From contig CAUEEP010000923.1 of NCBI GenBank assembly GCA_958450365.1, positions 327,501 through 391,500 of the forward strand: DNA of 64,000 bases. Reading direction: 5' to 3'. The notes under the pieces are model-generated. The model ran no database searches. It had not been told where the DNA came from and saw only the letters and a list, made by a program, of their open reading frames with translations. This document shows, in pieces, positions 34,069-46,440 of the stretch (positions within the stretch are counted from its first letter, which is position 1; every line of letters begins with the position of its first letter). This DNA is from Mesorhabditis belari (taxonomy: Eukaryota > Nematoda > Chromadorea > Rhabditida > Rhabditidae). The translations under genes and the position numbers were made by a program.

Positions 34069-36104
34069 TCAACAGCCTTTTTCTCGTGATTTATTGATGT
34101 GGAAAGCTTTTCAAAAGTAATTAGGAGTAACAAATGTAAGAGGGTAACAAATGAGGGTTTACCAGTGAGTGAACTCGATCTTTGACTGAATATCTTTAAA
34201 GGTTTAAAATCAAGTTCATCATACGAAAATCGATATCGGCTACTCGACTCACTTGCGCCAGAAAAGCCCTTTACTAAAGAATGATTCATCGACGAAATAG
34301 AGAGATTGACTGAGCAGTCAATCAAATATTTCGAAAGCAAATCATTTTTCAAAGTCTGATCCTTGAGACCAATTTGCTAATCGATAAGTCTATGTTCTTT
34401 GTAGCGGAATTTAACTGGAAACGCATCACTTCTGGTGCACTCATTTCTCAGCAAGAGATCAAGGCTTTGATTCCATTACGGGTTTCATACAAGCCCTAGT
34501 CAAAACATGCTCTGTGAAGCTCAAACCGTATCCAATTACTTTGTCAGACTGACAGTCAACTTCAGGCCTAAACCGCTTCAAAGTTAGCTTGTAACTCTTA
34601 TCAAGTTTACCCTTGAAGATTTCAAATATTTGATTTCACTAGGGAAGCGCTATTCAAAAAGCCAAGGCAATCTTTTCATCTATCTAAACCGCAATCTAAA
34701 CGAGTTGGTTCCTTACTGATCAATCTCGTTTAGAACTGCATAAGGCCTTAGCGAATGGGATACGTATTGGTATAGCTCATTGGTAGAGGTAGGTCGTTCG
34801 CCCGGTAAGCGAGAGGTTGCGGGTTCGAATCCCAGCGCCGACAACGTTTTGTATTGCCGACCATGCCGACCGACCATGGTATGTCTAACCAATCGTTTCC
34901 TAATCACTCAAACACTATAGCCATCACCAATACCAATCAATTCTGCCAACTCAATCTTAACCACATCAGCTATAACCCTTACCCATCTTTGTTGATTACT
35001 CTGCTTTACTTTCCATTGAATATCGATAATCGATTCTCTTAAAACCTTTCAACTCTTCCCCTTCAAATCGATCAATTTCCCCAATATTTCAAAAAAGCCC
35101 ACTATACCCTCCAAAAAACAATCGCCCCTTTCTCCTGGTTCAACAAACAACTCTTCCCCCAAGCACTTTATCCTAAAAAACACGAATCGATCGAGTGAAC
35201 AAAGTGCTTTGCTACCGTAGCTCAAAAGAGACGCATCCGGCTACCGGTAGCTCAAAAGAGACGCATGATCGATTCACAGCCTCCGTTTTTCGAATAGTTC
35301 TCAGTGATCACTGAGCAAAGTCGATTAGTTAATCTAATCGACTCTAATCGATTCGTTGATCACAAACAAGGGTTTCTTATATTCACTTACAGTAATAATC
35401 TAGCCAACTCATTTACATGATGGTCCAAAATTATAGCAACTCGGGTCGACTTCAATTAAAATGTCGTTGATTTAAATCCTTAAAGTTTATCGACTTTTTT
35501 TCTCGTTATTTGATTGTAGTTTATATTATTACTCAAAAAATGCTAACTTTAAGAATGGTAAAACTTTCTTTTCGTTTTCTCATCGAACAATAGCCACAGC
35601 TATAGCAATCTTTTTTCCAACTCCTCACTGAATACCTTTTTTCAATTCTGTACAACTAATCGATTCAGCTCATCTGGTCATAGCGCTTATCTAGAGTTCT
35701 TTTTCATTCATAACCATTGTAAACACAACAGATCGATACAACTGCCCAAGTAGCATCTCATCGATCATCTCATCTAGCATCTCATCGATCCTCCTTCTTT
35801 ATTCTGATCTTCCTATCTTTTATTTCTAATCGATTTTCCAGCTCATCTGCTCCTAACCTTTCTCACCTTTCAAAACGCTCATCTCTCACCCCTAGATCAA
35901 TACAAAGAATAAGATAAGATGACTGAGCCAATCAATACCCAAATGCCCAAATCAATTCCCCATTCTCTTCTGATTGCTTCATCCAGATTCCTCAACCCCT
36001 TTCTCATCCACCGTAAGCCGAAAAAAAGAGAGTGGGCGGGGACACCGATCGATACGCCCCAGCCTCTTTCCCCGCCACCCACTGATCACACCTCTAATCT
36101 ATCT
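33360..36104. other. Divergent intergenic region
   Basis: This separates the TMEM65 start (minus) from the Scm-like gene (plus). It contains a moderately GC-rich patch near 33540-33720, an (AC)n run at 34038-34063, the SINE at 34.7-34.86 kb, and ATCGAT-rich unique DNA at 35.0-35.9 kb. No exon with splice support was found; open frames near 33797 and 35919 have no family signature. Confidence 0.5.
34738..34860 (+). repeat. tRNA-Thr(GGU)-like SINE, plus orientation
   Basis: The head reads tagctcattggtagagg (A box), ttcgc-ccggtaa-gcgag (anticodon arm presenting GGU) and gggttcgaatccc (B box), then agcgccgaca. The 5' acceptor half no longer pairs, so it is not a functional tRNA. About 230 bp upstream of the head (from about 34570) is shared with the 38.5-kb copy, so the mobile unit or a later duplication is longer. 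Confidence 0.65.
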
Positions 36105-36372
36105 TCAATCGATTGTAGTTGCAGGCCAGCCTAAAACTTTTCCGCAACCCTTTTCAGCACCAGGAACAGGCCCGGGTCGATCGCTGTGCGATGCGGCCGC
36201 AGCCTCAGCGCGTCGCGTTCCTTCATCTCCGGGCCTTTTCCCCTCTAACAAACACTTCTCAAGTGTGTTTTTTTTGTCCTGCAACATCAAAAATGGATCG
36301 GGTCAGTGTGTGTGTGTGAATCCCCGGGTTTTGTCGGAACGCCTTGCGCGCATTGCCTCCTTTTTCCCCAAA
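36105..36372. promoter_or_regulatory. GC-rich block upstream of the Scm-like gene
   Basis: A sharply GC-richer stretch (caggcccgggtcgatcgctg, gcggccgcagcc, ctccgggcc) followed by a tgtgtgtgtg run stands out from the AT-rich surroundings. It may be a promoter or an untranslated first exon of the gene starting at 36748. No conserved coding signal is seen in it. Confidence 0.3.
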
Positions 36373-36747
36373 AGTGTGTGACCGCTGGGAATTGATTTTG
36401 TGCGCTGTGTCTGCTTTTGGTGAATGCGTTTTTTTTTCCTAGATATTTCCTCTTTTTCTTTTCGTCACATTATAAGAGTTGCCGTTTGAATCAGTCTCGT
36501 ATTAGATTACGCAACTTTTCAACCAATTTTTAACCACTTTTCTGAATTTCTGCGAATTTCTGCATTTTTTTGACGATTTCTTACTACTTTTATGAATTAA
36601 TCTTGGATAAATTTATGTAAACTTATGTAAATTTTATGTAATTTGTGTAAATTTTATGTAATTTATGTAAATTTCCATTTTTTTACAAAATACAAGTAAA
36701 ATTTTTCATAGAAATGTCAATTTTTAGAAAAGAAAACGTCTAAACCG

Positions 36748-39700
36748 ATGAGTGAGTCGGTTACAAATGTAGAAATGGCTGATACGAGTGATGTTAGTTT
36801 TCTTTAAAAGTTTGACATATAAAATTATTAGATAATAGATATAAATAGAAATAGAATAAATATATTTTAGAATAAATATATTTTAGAAGGGGGTGGGACA
36901 AATGCGACCTTTTTTTTTGCGCACCTTTTTTTTGCTGGAAAAGGCCTTAGGAAAAGCCGTAGAGCTTCGAAAATATTTCCATATAAGGGAATCGTATGCG
37001 TAGATTCCGAATTTCGACAAATCAGACCTCGCTGACACGTCAAATTTGGGCTAAAAGGCAAAAACTACGCAACTTAACGCTTTTTCGCAGTTTTTGCCTT
37101 TTAGCCCAAATTTGACGTGTCAGCGAGGTCTGATTTGTCGAAATTCGGAATCTACGCATACGATTCCCTTCTGTGAAAACGTTTTTGAAGCTCTACGACT
37201 TTTCCTAAGGCCTTTTCCAGCAAAAAAAAGGTGCGCAAATGTCCAGGTGCGCAAAAAAAAGGTCGCATTTGTCCCACCCCCATTTTAGAATAAAATTTCT
37301 AAATAATGAATAGAGATTTTAGCAAAAATTTTTAGAAAATTAATTTTTTCAGAAAAATCCGAAAGCGGAACCGAACGAAAACAATGCAAATGTTACGCAA
37401 AAAGCAAGTCAAAAGAAAATAGAAAGTTGAAGAGATAAGAAACCTTTTTTTTTAATTGATATCATTATTTAATAATAATAGATTAGAGAATTTTGTAAAC
37501 ATTTAAAAACAGATTTAAAAGCAGATTTAAAAACAGATTTAAAAACGGATCTAAAAACTGATCTAAAAACTGATCTAAAAACAAATTTCAGACAACATTT
37601 TGCTGGGAAACGTACATCGCGGAGTTCAACTTCACGAAAGCCCCACAGATATGTTTCAACCAATCGCCCACTCCACCCAAAAATGAATTCGAGAAGGGTC
37701 GATTGTTAGTGGTTCCGGATTTAAAAGGTATAGAATAAAAGAAGATAAAAGATTTCATATTGATATTGATATGATATTTTGAAGATTAGCAGAATTGGTT
37801 CTTTTCAGAAATCTCTGTCTTTTCATTGCGAAATGACCGGGATTTCCGAAAAGAACCAATTCTACTAATCTTCAAATCAATATGATAAGCTATTATATAC
37901 AAAACCCAAAGCCAATTCGATTCTTTTGCGACTTTTCTTGGGACAAAGAATTAAAATAAACTCTACCAATAGGTTCTACGACTTCGAAAACCCCTGGGGA
38001 CAAATTTTAAATACTAAATCTCATTTGGGGAATCATTTACAAAGCAAAAGAGAAAGCCCTATGTAAATGACTGGCGAGGTGTTCTTTGTGCAGCCGCGTA
38101 ATCGCTTTCCATCTGGCAAACTACCTGGGTATAACGTGCTTTCTTTTTGGAATCCTTAAAGGGGAAATAACGGGGAGCGACTGAACCATTTTCTGCCCTT
38201 GTGGGCATCAGTATGCCCAAATTCCTGTGACAATTCTTGCCCTAAATTTGGCTGTATTTTTGCTAGAAATTCTACGTCTTGTACTACGTAAACAGCAGCT
38301 AAACGGAGAGAAAAATACTTTTCGAGTTTCGAATACCCGACTTTTCTTGTCTCTCAGGACTCAGGAATTGTTCCAATCAATTTCTATTTTATATCATTTT
38401 GAAAGCTTCTTTAGAACCATATCAAAAGCTCAAAGCTAGGAAATTCAAAAAACTATTCGCTATTCAAAAAGCCCAAGGCAATCTTTTCATCTATCTATCC
38501 CAACCAGCTTCAAAGTTAGCTTGTAACTCTTATCAAGTTTACCCTTGAAAATTTCACATATTTGATTTCACTAGGGAAGCGCAAAAAGCCCAACGCAATC
38601 TTTTCATCTATCTATCTAAACCGCAATCTAAACGAGATTGATCCTTACTGATTAATCTCGTTTAGAACTGCATAAGGCCTTAGCGAATGGGATTGGTATA
38701 GCTCATTGGTAGAGGTAGGTCGTTCGCCCGGTAAGCGAGAGGTTGCGGGTTCCTAATTTAGCTTAAATATCAAATATACCATATCAAATATTATATCTAG
38801 ACAAAGTTATAGAGCCTAGAATTTTGATAATTTTGAAAGAAAATGTTAGTTAGTTAGAGTTATGTTAGTCCGATCATCAGATGAACAAAAGAAGAACTGT
38901 TGGAGGCAAAAATAAATGCAGAAAAGAAATTTGATTGGAGAAATTTCAACTCTGGCCCTATCTAGAATATCAATTGTAATGCTGAAGCTTTTTACAAAAC
39001 CTTGTTTGCATTATAGGAGAGGTGTGAACAAGAAATCTCTTTCCATTTATTTCTCTCTTTATTTTGCGAAGCTAGTAGAAGCTAAATCCAGATGATTTAA
39101 AAAGAAAAGACTTTTCTAACTTTAAATCTTTATCTTTTAATCTTTATCTTTTAATCTTTTATCTATTTAATTGTGATTGTTTCAGGCGGTGACATGCCGT
39201 GTTTGGGGAGTATCCAAGCCGTGCATGGGCCATGGATAAATATCCGACTTGAGGTGAGGGAATTTTTTGGAGAAAACAAAATGAAGACTTGAAAACAAAA
39301 TGAAGGCTTGTACTTGTATGCCGTTAACTTCCAGGGCACAGATCATTCAGACGATCGATGGGTGATGTGCGACGATTCGGGGATTCAAGCGATTAGGTGA
39401 AAGAAATCATTCATCAATTACATTAATCATCATCAATTATCATCATCAATTTTATTCAGAATCCAAAGCTTATACAGAACTTGACTAAACTATGAGATAA
39501 ATGAATGAAATTGACTAAACTGCATAGACTAAACTTCATAGATAATCTCAAAAAGTTTCAGCGGCGATATCGGCCTGAATCCCCCAGTCGGCTATCTGCA
39601 CAGCCTTCGCGGGTTTCATCAATGGAAAGATAAACAAATCAACACATTGGATGAGAATGGAGAGGGGAAATTGGCGAAATCGGAATGGTTTCATTCGGTA

Positions 39701-42306
39701 AAATTCATTAATTCACTCATTTACAAACATCACATTTCATTTAATCACTCATTTAAATTAATCACTAATTTGCACAAAATTTCTTTACTAAAAGACTAAA
39801 AGACATTTATCTTAGAAAAACCACCGTAATATAAAAGCCAGTTTTCATTTAATCAGCTCAATTTTTATATCATTCGCCGAGCCTTACGATTCCTCCATCA
39901 ATCAAATCATATCAAAATTTAGCTGATTTAGATGAAAACTAGCATTGGATAACGTTAGTTTTCGGTGCTTTTTGCTTTTTGAAAGCTCAGGCTCAGGCTG
40001 CTTTTTGAAAGCGTCAAGAGGAATCCACAGATAAAAATATAAAATATTTTTAGATCAATCGAAAATATCATCCATCCAAGTGCTATTTCCAAGTCGGCCA
40101 GAAATTGGAGGCGATTGATCAGAAAAATTTCTCCGGTGTTCCTCACGTGGCCACCGTCGTGAAAGTGAAAGATGTATGTTTTAAATATATTTATTCACAC
40201 GAATAATTTGATACAAAGAATACAAAGGACAATCCCTAAATGTAAGAAAGAAAAAAAAGAAGTCGGCGTCGGTCGGCGGGATTGAACCTGATCCCCTGGG
40301 ACTGAGGCCTTGACTAAGAGACAAAGGCCTTAGCCAGTCGGCCATGGCAGCAGAGGGTCGATTGGCAAAGAATAACCTTTAGACCTGGATGGTCCTAAAT
40401 GTAAGAAAGAAAAAAGAAAAACTAATCGGCGGGATTGAACCTGACCTCCCGGGATTCGGGTCCCGACTAAGAGACAAAGGCCTTAGCCAGTTGGCCATGG
40501 CAGCAAGAGGGTCGGTCGGCAAATAAAAACCTTTAGACCTGGATGGTCTAAAGAATTTTTCTTTTATAAAAGGTATTCAGGGAATGTTGACAATTCACTT
40601 TGATGGATGGTCATCAAGTTATGATATTGAAGAGCATTACACATCAAGAGCTTTGTATCCAGTTGGATGGAGTGCACTTGCCGGATTGGAAGTCGCTGCA
40701 CCGTCGATGCAGATTTTAAGAAGTTTGTTTTGATAAGACTGGATCTAGAAAAGGTTTAGGATAAGTTATCCAGCTAATACTTGCATACTTTGTACTCAAA
40801 TAGGTAAACACACCTTTCCTAGTGAACCGATTTCTTCAACTCATCCAGTTTACTAGGAGACAAACAAAACTAAGAAATTCAATGCATCGGAAAAGGTGTG
40901 TTTACAGATTTGAGTACACTCAAAATACTTGTGAGCTTAAAATAGTACAGTCAGTCAGTACAGTCAAATAGTACAGTAGGGAAAATAGTACAGTATAAAG
41001 TTTAAGGTTTAGACAAGTTTAAGCTAAATTTAAGATAAATTCTCCTTTTCTAGATCACGCAATTAATCCACAAATCGCTCAAGCTCCAGTGAGAGGAGCG
41101 GGAAAATTCTCCACACAAAGCAATCGTTTATTTCAATCATCCATTTCAACTCAACCCTCAAAAATCCCTCCAATTCCTGTTGCTGTCAAAAAGCCGCCGC
41201 CAGTTCCAATTCAACGACTTTCCGATGTTGGAGCGAATCCAACGAATCGACCAATGTTGTCAAAAGGGAAACCATGTGAGTTTGAAAATGTCAAAGAAAG
41301 GGGGGGGAATTGAACCCTGTCCTTTTGTGAATTGAACCCTGTCCTTTTGTGAATTGAACCCTGTCCTTTTGTGAATTGAACCCTGTCCTTTCTACCAGGG
41401 CAAAGCCTCAACCTATTGAGCCTTCAGATTGAGCGAATGATCAGAAGTAATATAAAATAAAAAGTCTGTAACAAAAGCGCTGACCGGGACCAAACCAGGG
41501 TTGCTAGCATTAGGCGAGGACTTTACCCGTTAACCACAGAAGCGCTTTTACTTTGCCCGAAAGAAGTCGTTTTATAGAAGCGTACTCAATCTATTGAGCC
41601 GTTACCTCGGTTCGAGTAGACGCCGAAATTTCCAAGCCGTTTTCCTCGAAAACTAGCGATTCCTAACAAAATCCGAAAGCACCATCGTATTCGCTGTATT
41701 CGATAGGGTTTTTGCATCTAATTTTGGTGACTAAATCGCACTTCTAACCATTCTCTTGTCAGTGAAATCATTTCCAGTGCCTCCAAAACCCGTCACTGTT
41801 CCAAAACCAGCAATCGTCAAGAAGCGAACGATAGAAATGGTTTGAGAAAAGTAAAAATCAATTCATTTCAATGTTTAGGAATATTCCGATATCCCTTTGA
41901 AGAGGATCTCAACTGTCGAACCGACTGCGAGAGGATCATCGGAAGGTTCGATTTTGAGTTTTAGACTCTAGTTTTAGAGTTTTGATTGATCAAACAAGGT
42001 CTTGTGTTTGTTCTCTATGTTCAAAATGTGAACTCACCCGTTCTGGCACAGTTTTAGTGCATTAGAAAAGGTGTTTTTGAGTAAAAAGTGTATCAAAGAA
42101 TGCAAGGGATAGATTCCAACATTAAGAACCATTTCTAATAGTAAAAAGCTTTCAGCTTCTTCCTCAGCGAACATTTCATCGGCTTCAGTGGCTGGAAGTC
42201 CAGCAGTGAACGGATCAACAAGTCCTCGACCGCCAATCGGTACAACTACACCCGTTTCTGCTGGGAAAGAACCCCTCGGACAGGTTGGACAGGTCGGATC
42301 CTTTGT

Positions 42307-42338
<32 letters not shown>

Positions 42339-45177
42339 GTTGTTGTTCTTCTTCTTCTTCTTCTTCTTCAAAATCTATCACCACATAGCTAGTTAGAATG
42401 TTTACAGTACAATCCGATTTTTCGAGATGAAGTTGATTGCAAAGTTGTAAAATTATCATTTTTCAGCAAGGCGTCCCCACCGATGTGATGTTGAGTTGCG
42501 GTGACTCGGTGCCGATGAGTCAACGAAGCAGTGAGTGAATTGAGCGTTAAAGTTACAATTGATCAAATAAGAACATTTACAGTGACGTATTATTACTTGC
42601 CAATAGCTAGTTTTGTAGCTTTATTGTTTATTATGAAAAGCCTAATCTTTCTTTTTCAGTGACAGTGTTTGTGAATCGTCATTGTCGATCGGGGAACCTA
42701 TTAAGCACACAGAAGATCCAGGAATTACCGCGAGTGATCGGACCACTTTCAATTCATCACGTAGTCAGAGAAGTGGGACTAATAGATCAAAAGCTGTATT
42801 AGATCTAAAGCTGTATCAGATCTAAAGCTGTATTAGATCTAAAGCTGTATGAGATCTAAAGCTGTATCAGATCTAAAGCTGTATCAGATCAAAAGCTGTA
42901 TCAGATCAAAAGCTGTATCAGATCAAAAGCTGTATTAGATCTAAATCTGTATCAGATCAAAAGCTGTATCAGATCAAAATCTGTATTAGCTCAAAATCTG
43001 TATTAGATCAAAAAGCTGTATCAGCCCAAAATCTGCATCATACCAAAATCTGTATCAAAATCTATATATCAAAATGACTTTAGGTAGTGCAACAGTTGAT
43101 AAATTGTGGAAGCGAGCACGTGCAAATCTATCGAAAAGTCGAGGCTGGACCCGTGAAAATCCTTGCTGTAACAGGTTTTTTTTTCAAGTTTCAAATCAAA
43201 TTCACACAAATCTCAGAAAATTTTCACTAGATTTCACTAGATTCAAATTTCAGCTCAAGTTTCTGGTTTCACAAATGTTCGCTATATTCCAATCGTGAAA
43301 AACGTGACCGCTGCCTGGAGTTATATAAAGAAACTCTTGCAAAAGGTGAGGCTGATTAATTAAATCCTTTTTTTTTAAAGCCTTTTTCAACAATTCAACA
43401 AATTCTTTTTCTCTATCTGAATTATCTGAAAATATATCTGAAAACGCAAGATTGAAACCTGAAATTTTAGTCGATATTGGTTGGTTTATTTAGATTGGTT
43501 GTTGCCCTAATTTAATCGCTGATTCGCCCACACCTTGTCACCAATGTCCGATCAGTCCTGATGATGTCGATGATGGAATTGTGACAACGAGTGCTGGTTA
43601 GTCAATGGAAAAAAGCTATTCAGCTTTTTAGACTAGTTGATCAAAGCCATTTTTAGCGTCGAGTAGTCGCCATCGAAGCAACATGGACACACTTTCCGAT
43701 GCAAGTGCTGGTAAGTGCTGGTAGTGCAAGATCTAAATTCCAATATTCTGCGGCTGTCACTTCTTTATCACTAATAAAGCACTGTATAAATGTCTATATA
43801 AATGTCTATATAAATGTCTATATAAATCTTTACAGACATCTTATAATTCTTTCAGAAACCTCTGGTTCTGGGATCTCTTCTCAACCATTCGCTCAATGGA
43901 CAATGGAAAGAGTTGAAGAGGAATTAAGCAAGAAATTCGAGCCGGCTGTTGTAGAAAAATTCAAGAATAGTGTATGTGGAAAAGCTTCAAATCTTATAAA
44001 ATATATTTTCAGCAAATTGATGGCCGAGCGTTGGCATTATTGCAAACAGAAAGTATCATCAAACACATGGGAATCCCGCTTGGACCTGCGTTGAGGGTGA
44101 GTTTTTATGAGAGAATTTTCAAGGCTACGATCCATTTAATCTGACAGTCTTGATTTTCATTTACAAGTCGAATACTGTTGAAGAAATAACTAGTAGAAAA
44201 ATCTGCTAACAGGGTTTACCAATCTCAGGCTTAGGCTAGTTGATCAGAGCCATTTTTGGGCTCTGATCCCCAATCTCAGGCTTAGACCTGAGCCTGAGCC
44301 AGAGCTAGGTAAGGACCAGAAGCCAGAGCCGGATTTGACTTCAGGGCCTAGATTGGCTTTACTACTTAAAAGTTCTGTACTTGACTGGTCTGACTACCTG
44401 GCTACAGGCTTTGAATCCAGTTTTAAACCTTCTCAATTAATTACTGTGATCTAGTTGTAAGTAGAGTGTGTTTCCCGCGAGTAATGCACTTTTTACCGTA
44501 CTTTTAGCAAAAATTATTGCAAAAAAATGACGCAAAAATGACGAGTCCCGCATTATATACAACACTTTTTAAAGATACTCAGCCGTTTAACTGATTTCGT
44601 CGGAAATTCCCTTCCAATGTAAAAACTGATTTTTTTTTTGAAAAACCTGCACAAAAAATTGCTTTTATATTTTTTTTTGCGCAGGCACATTTTTTAGAAA
44701 ACGCATTACTCGACAATTACTCATGCAAATTTACTCGAGTAATTACTTACTCGCGAGGAACACACTCTAGTTGTAAGCCAAGTTGCTGGCTCGTTCATCA
44801 TGAACTCGTTCTTATATACTTTGTGCTCAAAAAAAATGGAAACGCATCCTTTCTAGCGCATATGATTTGCTATTTTTTCGTAAAAGCACCTTATCAAGAC
44901 GCAAAAATGAGATGAAAATGGTCAAAGGTGGTGCATTAGAAAGTTTGCGTTTCTATTGAACTTTCTATTGAACAAAAGTGCATTGGAGCACTCAAATATA
45001 TTCAAATCTAAAGATTAAAGTATTAGAAGAAAGTTGAAATGAATAAAAAAACAAGTTTTCTTTGAGATAATCGATTTCATCGAGACACTTCGCGGTCAAA
45101 AACCCACGAGCACCATCAAAACCGAGTTGAATGCCGAGATGAAAACGGAAGAATTTTCAAATTCTTTTGGAAATTGA
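36748..45177 (+). CDS. Scm: MBT-MBT-SLED-SAM Polycomb-type protein (Scm-like)
   Basis: 21 exons: 36748-36792, 37353-37391, 37592-37727, 39186-39253, 39335-39396, 39562-39697, 40054-40177, 40573-40722, 41054-41275, 41763-41839, 41879-41945, 42156-42283, 42467-42530, 42660-42772, 43084-43174, 43254-43345, 43494-43596, 43657-43710, 43856-43971, 44013-44096, 45067-45177; 693 aa. MBT repeat 1 spans about residues 29-150 (FCWETYIAEF, GSIQAVHGPWINIRL, NPPVGYLHSL); MBT repeat 2 about 165-255 (FQVGQKLEAIDQKN, VPHVATVVKV, IHFDGWSSSYDIEE, LYPVGW). A Ser/Pro linker follows, then a SLED domain at about 440-540 (TVFVNRHCRSGNLLSTQKIQ, IKKLLQKIGCCPNLI) and a C-terminal SAM domain (WTMERVEEELSKKFEPAVVE, HMGIPLGPALRIIDFIETL). 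This order is that of Sex comb on midleg/SCML; no FCS zinc finger is seen. A histone-methyl-lysine reader in repressive chromatin is the family role. The exon 7 donor is the weakest call. Confidence 0.88.
36889..37281. repeat. Foldback MITE in Scm-like intron 1
   Basis: 393 bp starting gggggtgggacaaatgcgac and ending with the inverse. Both arms (about 190 nt) are nearly perfect, giving the same peptide on opposite strands (PFSPNLTCQRGLICRNSEST), which is an artefact of the palindrome. Confidence 0.92.
37500..37583. repeat. 13-bp minisatellite
   Basis: About six copies of tttaaaaacagat drifting to tctaaaaactgat, just upstream of the exon 3 acceptor of the Scm-like gene. Confidence 0.8.
37766..37885. 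repeat. Foldback, 120 bp
   Basis: gaagattagcagaattggtt and its inverse (aaccaattctactaatcttc) flank a short imperfect stem; intronic in the Scm-like gene. Confidence 0.75.
38455..38757 (+). repeat. tRNA-Thr-like SINE copy, truncated at the B box
   Basis: Direct relative of the 34.57-34.86 kb segment: the same upstream sequence (cttcaaagttagcttgtaac) and the same head up to gaggttgcgggttc, where it stops abruptly. The homology includes the sequence upstream of the tRNA head. It lies in the 1.45-kb intron 3 of the Scm-like gene. Confidence 0.7.
40240..40556 (-). repeat. Tandem pair of tRNA-derived SINEs
   Basis: Two direct copies, each with (on the minus strand) an A box tggccnactggctaagg, a shared ctttgtctcttagtc segment and a B box aggttcaatcccgcc, plus a tail reading ctttcttacatttagg. 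Units are about 140 bp. Intronic in the Scm-like gene. Confidence 0.65.
40787..40933. mobile_element. Small foldback MITE family 4
   Basis: Ends tactttgtactcaaataggt and aacacacctttcc are mirrored at the right (ggaaaaggtgtgttta, gagtac). Relatives: 44817-44998, 63182-63335 and a partial one at 42010-42090, all within or near introns. Confidence 0.65.
41312..41560. repeat. 22-bp minisatellite and tRNA-like segments
   Basis: 41312-41393 is about four copies of gaattgaaccctgtcctttt plus gt, the unit itself being the inverted B-box region of a tRNA-like element (minus strand agggttcaattc). A second tRNA-like piece follows at 41470-41560 (gggaccaaaccagggttgct, gttaaccacag). Intronic in the Scm-like gene. 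Confidence 0.55.
42299..42369. repeat. (TTG)n(TTC)n microsatellite
   Basis: About 45 bp of ttg repeats followed by about 25 bp of ttc repeats, 16 bp after the exon 12 donor of the Scm-like gene. Confidence 0.93.
42782..43040. repeat. 17-bp minisatellite filling Scm-like intron 14
   Basis: About fifteen copies of agatctaaagctgtatc and variants (agatcaaaagctgtatc). It makes up nearly the whole 311-bp intron. Confidence 0.92.
44463..44768. mobile_element. MITE family 3, copy 1
   Basis: Ends agagtgtgtttcccgcgagt and the inverse of agagtgtgttcctcgcgagt. About 80% of the body is shared with 56440-56776. It lies in the last intron of the Scm-like gene. Confidence 0.83.
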
Positions 45178-45225
45178 TTTACATTTCCATTCATTAGTAC
45201 TGGTCACACCATTTCCCCTCAATTT

Positions 45226-45392
45226 TCCCCAATTTTCCCCCAATTTTCCCTCCAATTTTCCCTCCAACATTTCCCTCCAACATTTCCCTCCAACATTTCC
45301 CTCCAATTTTCCCTCCAATTTTCCCTCCAATTTTCCCTCCAATTTTCCCTCCAATTTTCCCTCCAATTTTCCCTCCAATTTTCCCTCCAATT
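45226..45392. repeat. 12-bp minisatellite
   Basis: About thirteen copies of ccaattttccct or ccaacatttccct, starting 50 bp after the Scm-like stop codon and so likely in its 3' UTR. Its long open frames (NFPS or GKLE repeats) are artefacts. Confidence 0.9.
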
Positions 45393-45789
45393 TTTCCCCA
45401 TCTTTTCTCTAAACCAAAGCTTTCAATAGTACTATATTTCAAACTTTAAAAATCATCATTTTTTTTCGTTTTTTCGTTTGCCGATTCTCACCCTCACAAA
45501 AATCCCGGTTATTTTTTTTTGAAATTTTGAAATATTTCGTCTAAAATTCTTTCTAATTCTTTCTAGATTCTAAAATTCCCAGTTTTTCCATCCCACTTTG
45601 AAGCTTCAGCTTTACAATTTTAGTCATTCAAATTTAAATTATTTTTCATTTGAAGAATAGATTTTTTTTTTTGCAAAAATTTCTTCCACTATCGATATCA
45701 TTTTTCCCATTTATTTTTTTTGGTTATATTCATCGATTCTCTTTTTCTTTTTTGAAAAACTTTGTGAAATACAAATACGGATGAATAAA

Positions 45790-46440
45790 AAGGTTTAGAA
45801 AAGTGCTAAGGAAATTAAATATACGGAAAAAGTACAGTATACAGTGCACAGAATTGAGCAAATTGATGCCAAATATACCGTATTCTCTCTAATAGAAGTG
45901 CACCCGGTCGAGCCGAGTTGGTGACTATTTTACGGCTTCCAAAGTTTTCACAGAAGCTCAACACTCTAATCCCTCACTAGATCTCATCGTCAACTACATT
46001 TTCCGACCGCACATCGATAGGTTCTGATAAGCGGTTCTCGAGATTTCGAGCAATTTAGGCGACGCTCACGGTGCACTACTATTAGAGAAAATACGGTAAA
46101 TATGATAGCTAGACACCGGGATTGAAAACTTGAAGAAAATCTAGTGAAAATAATGAATGTATTGCTATAAACTCCAAAATTAACAATAATATTGAAGCTG
46201 CAACTCAGCAAAGCTGCAACTTTAAGAGCAAATAGCAAATACAACTTTAAGAGCAAATATTCTCTCCAATAGAAGTGCACCCGGTCGAGCCGAGTTGATC
46301 ACTATTCTACGGCTTCCAAAATTTTCACAGAAGCTCAACACTCCAATTCCCCACTAGATCTCATCGTCAGCTACAATTTCCGACCCCACATCGATAGGTT
46401 CTGATAAGCGCTTTTCGAGATTTCGAGCAATTTAGGCAAG
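45790..46440. mobile_element. MITE family 1, copies B and D, in a duplicated block
   Basis: Copy B (45876-46098) has both TIRs (taccgtattctctctaatag / tattagagaaaatacggta). Copy D (46258-46440) has only the left half. The 86 bp left of copy B (gtttagaaaagtgctaagga...) also precedes copy C at 51563, so the duplication unit was larger than the MITE. Confidence 0.8.

Noticed and set aside
33797..34120. 107-aa ORF upstream of TMEM65
   Set aside because: Phe/Leu/Ser-rich with a CA microsatellite end, no splice signals or family resemblance.
34767..34842. Functional tRNA-Thr gene
   Set aside because: Anticodon arm and B box are good but the 5' acceptor half and T stem do not pair; flanks match other SINE copies.
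36867..37288. Two matching small proteins on opposite strands
   Set aside because: They are the two arms of a palindromic MITE.
42034..42459. Glu/Gln-rich minus-strand ORF
   Set aside because: Antisense shadow of Scm-like exon 12 plus TTG/TTC repeats.
45157..45442. GKLE/NFPS repeat proteins
   Set aside because: Translation of the ccaattttccct minisatellite, partly overlapping the real last exon of the Scm-like gene.
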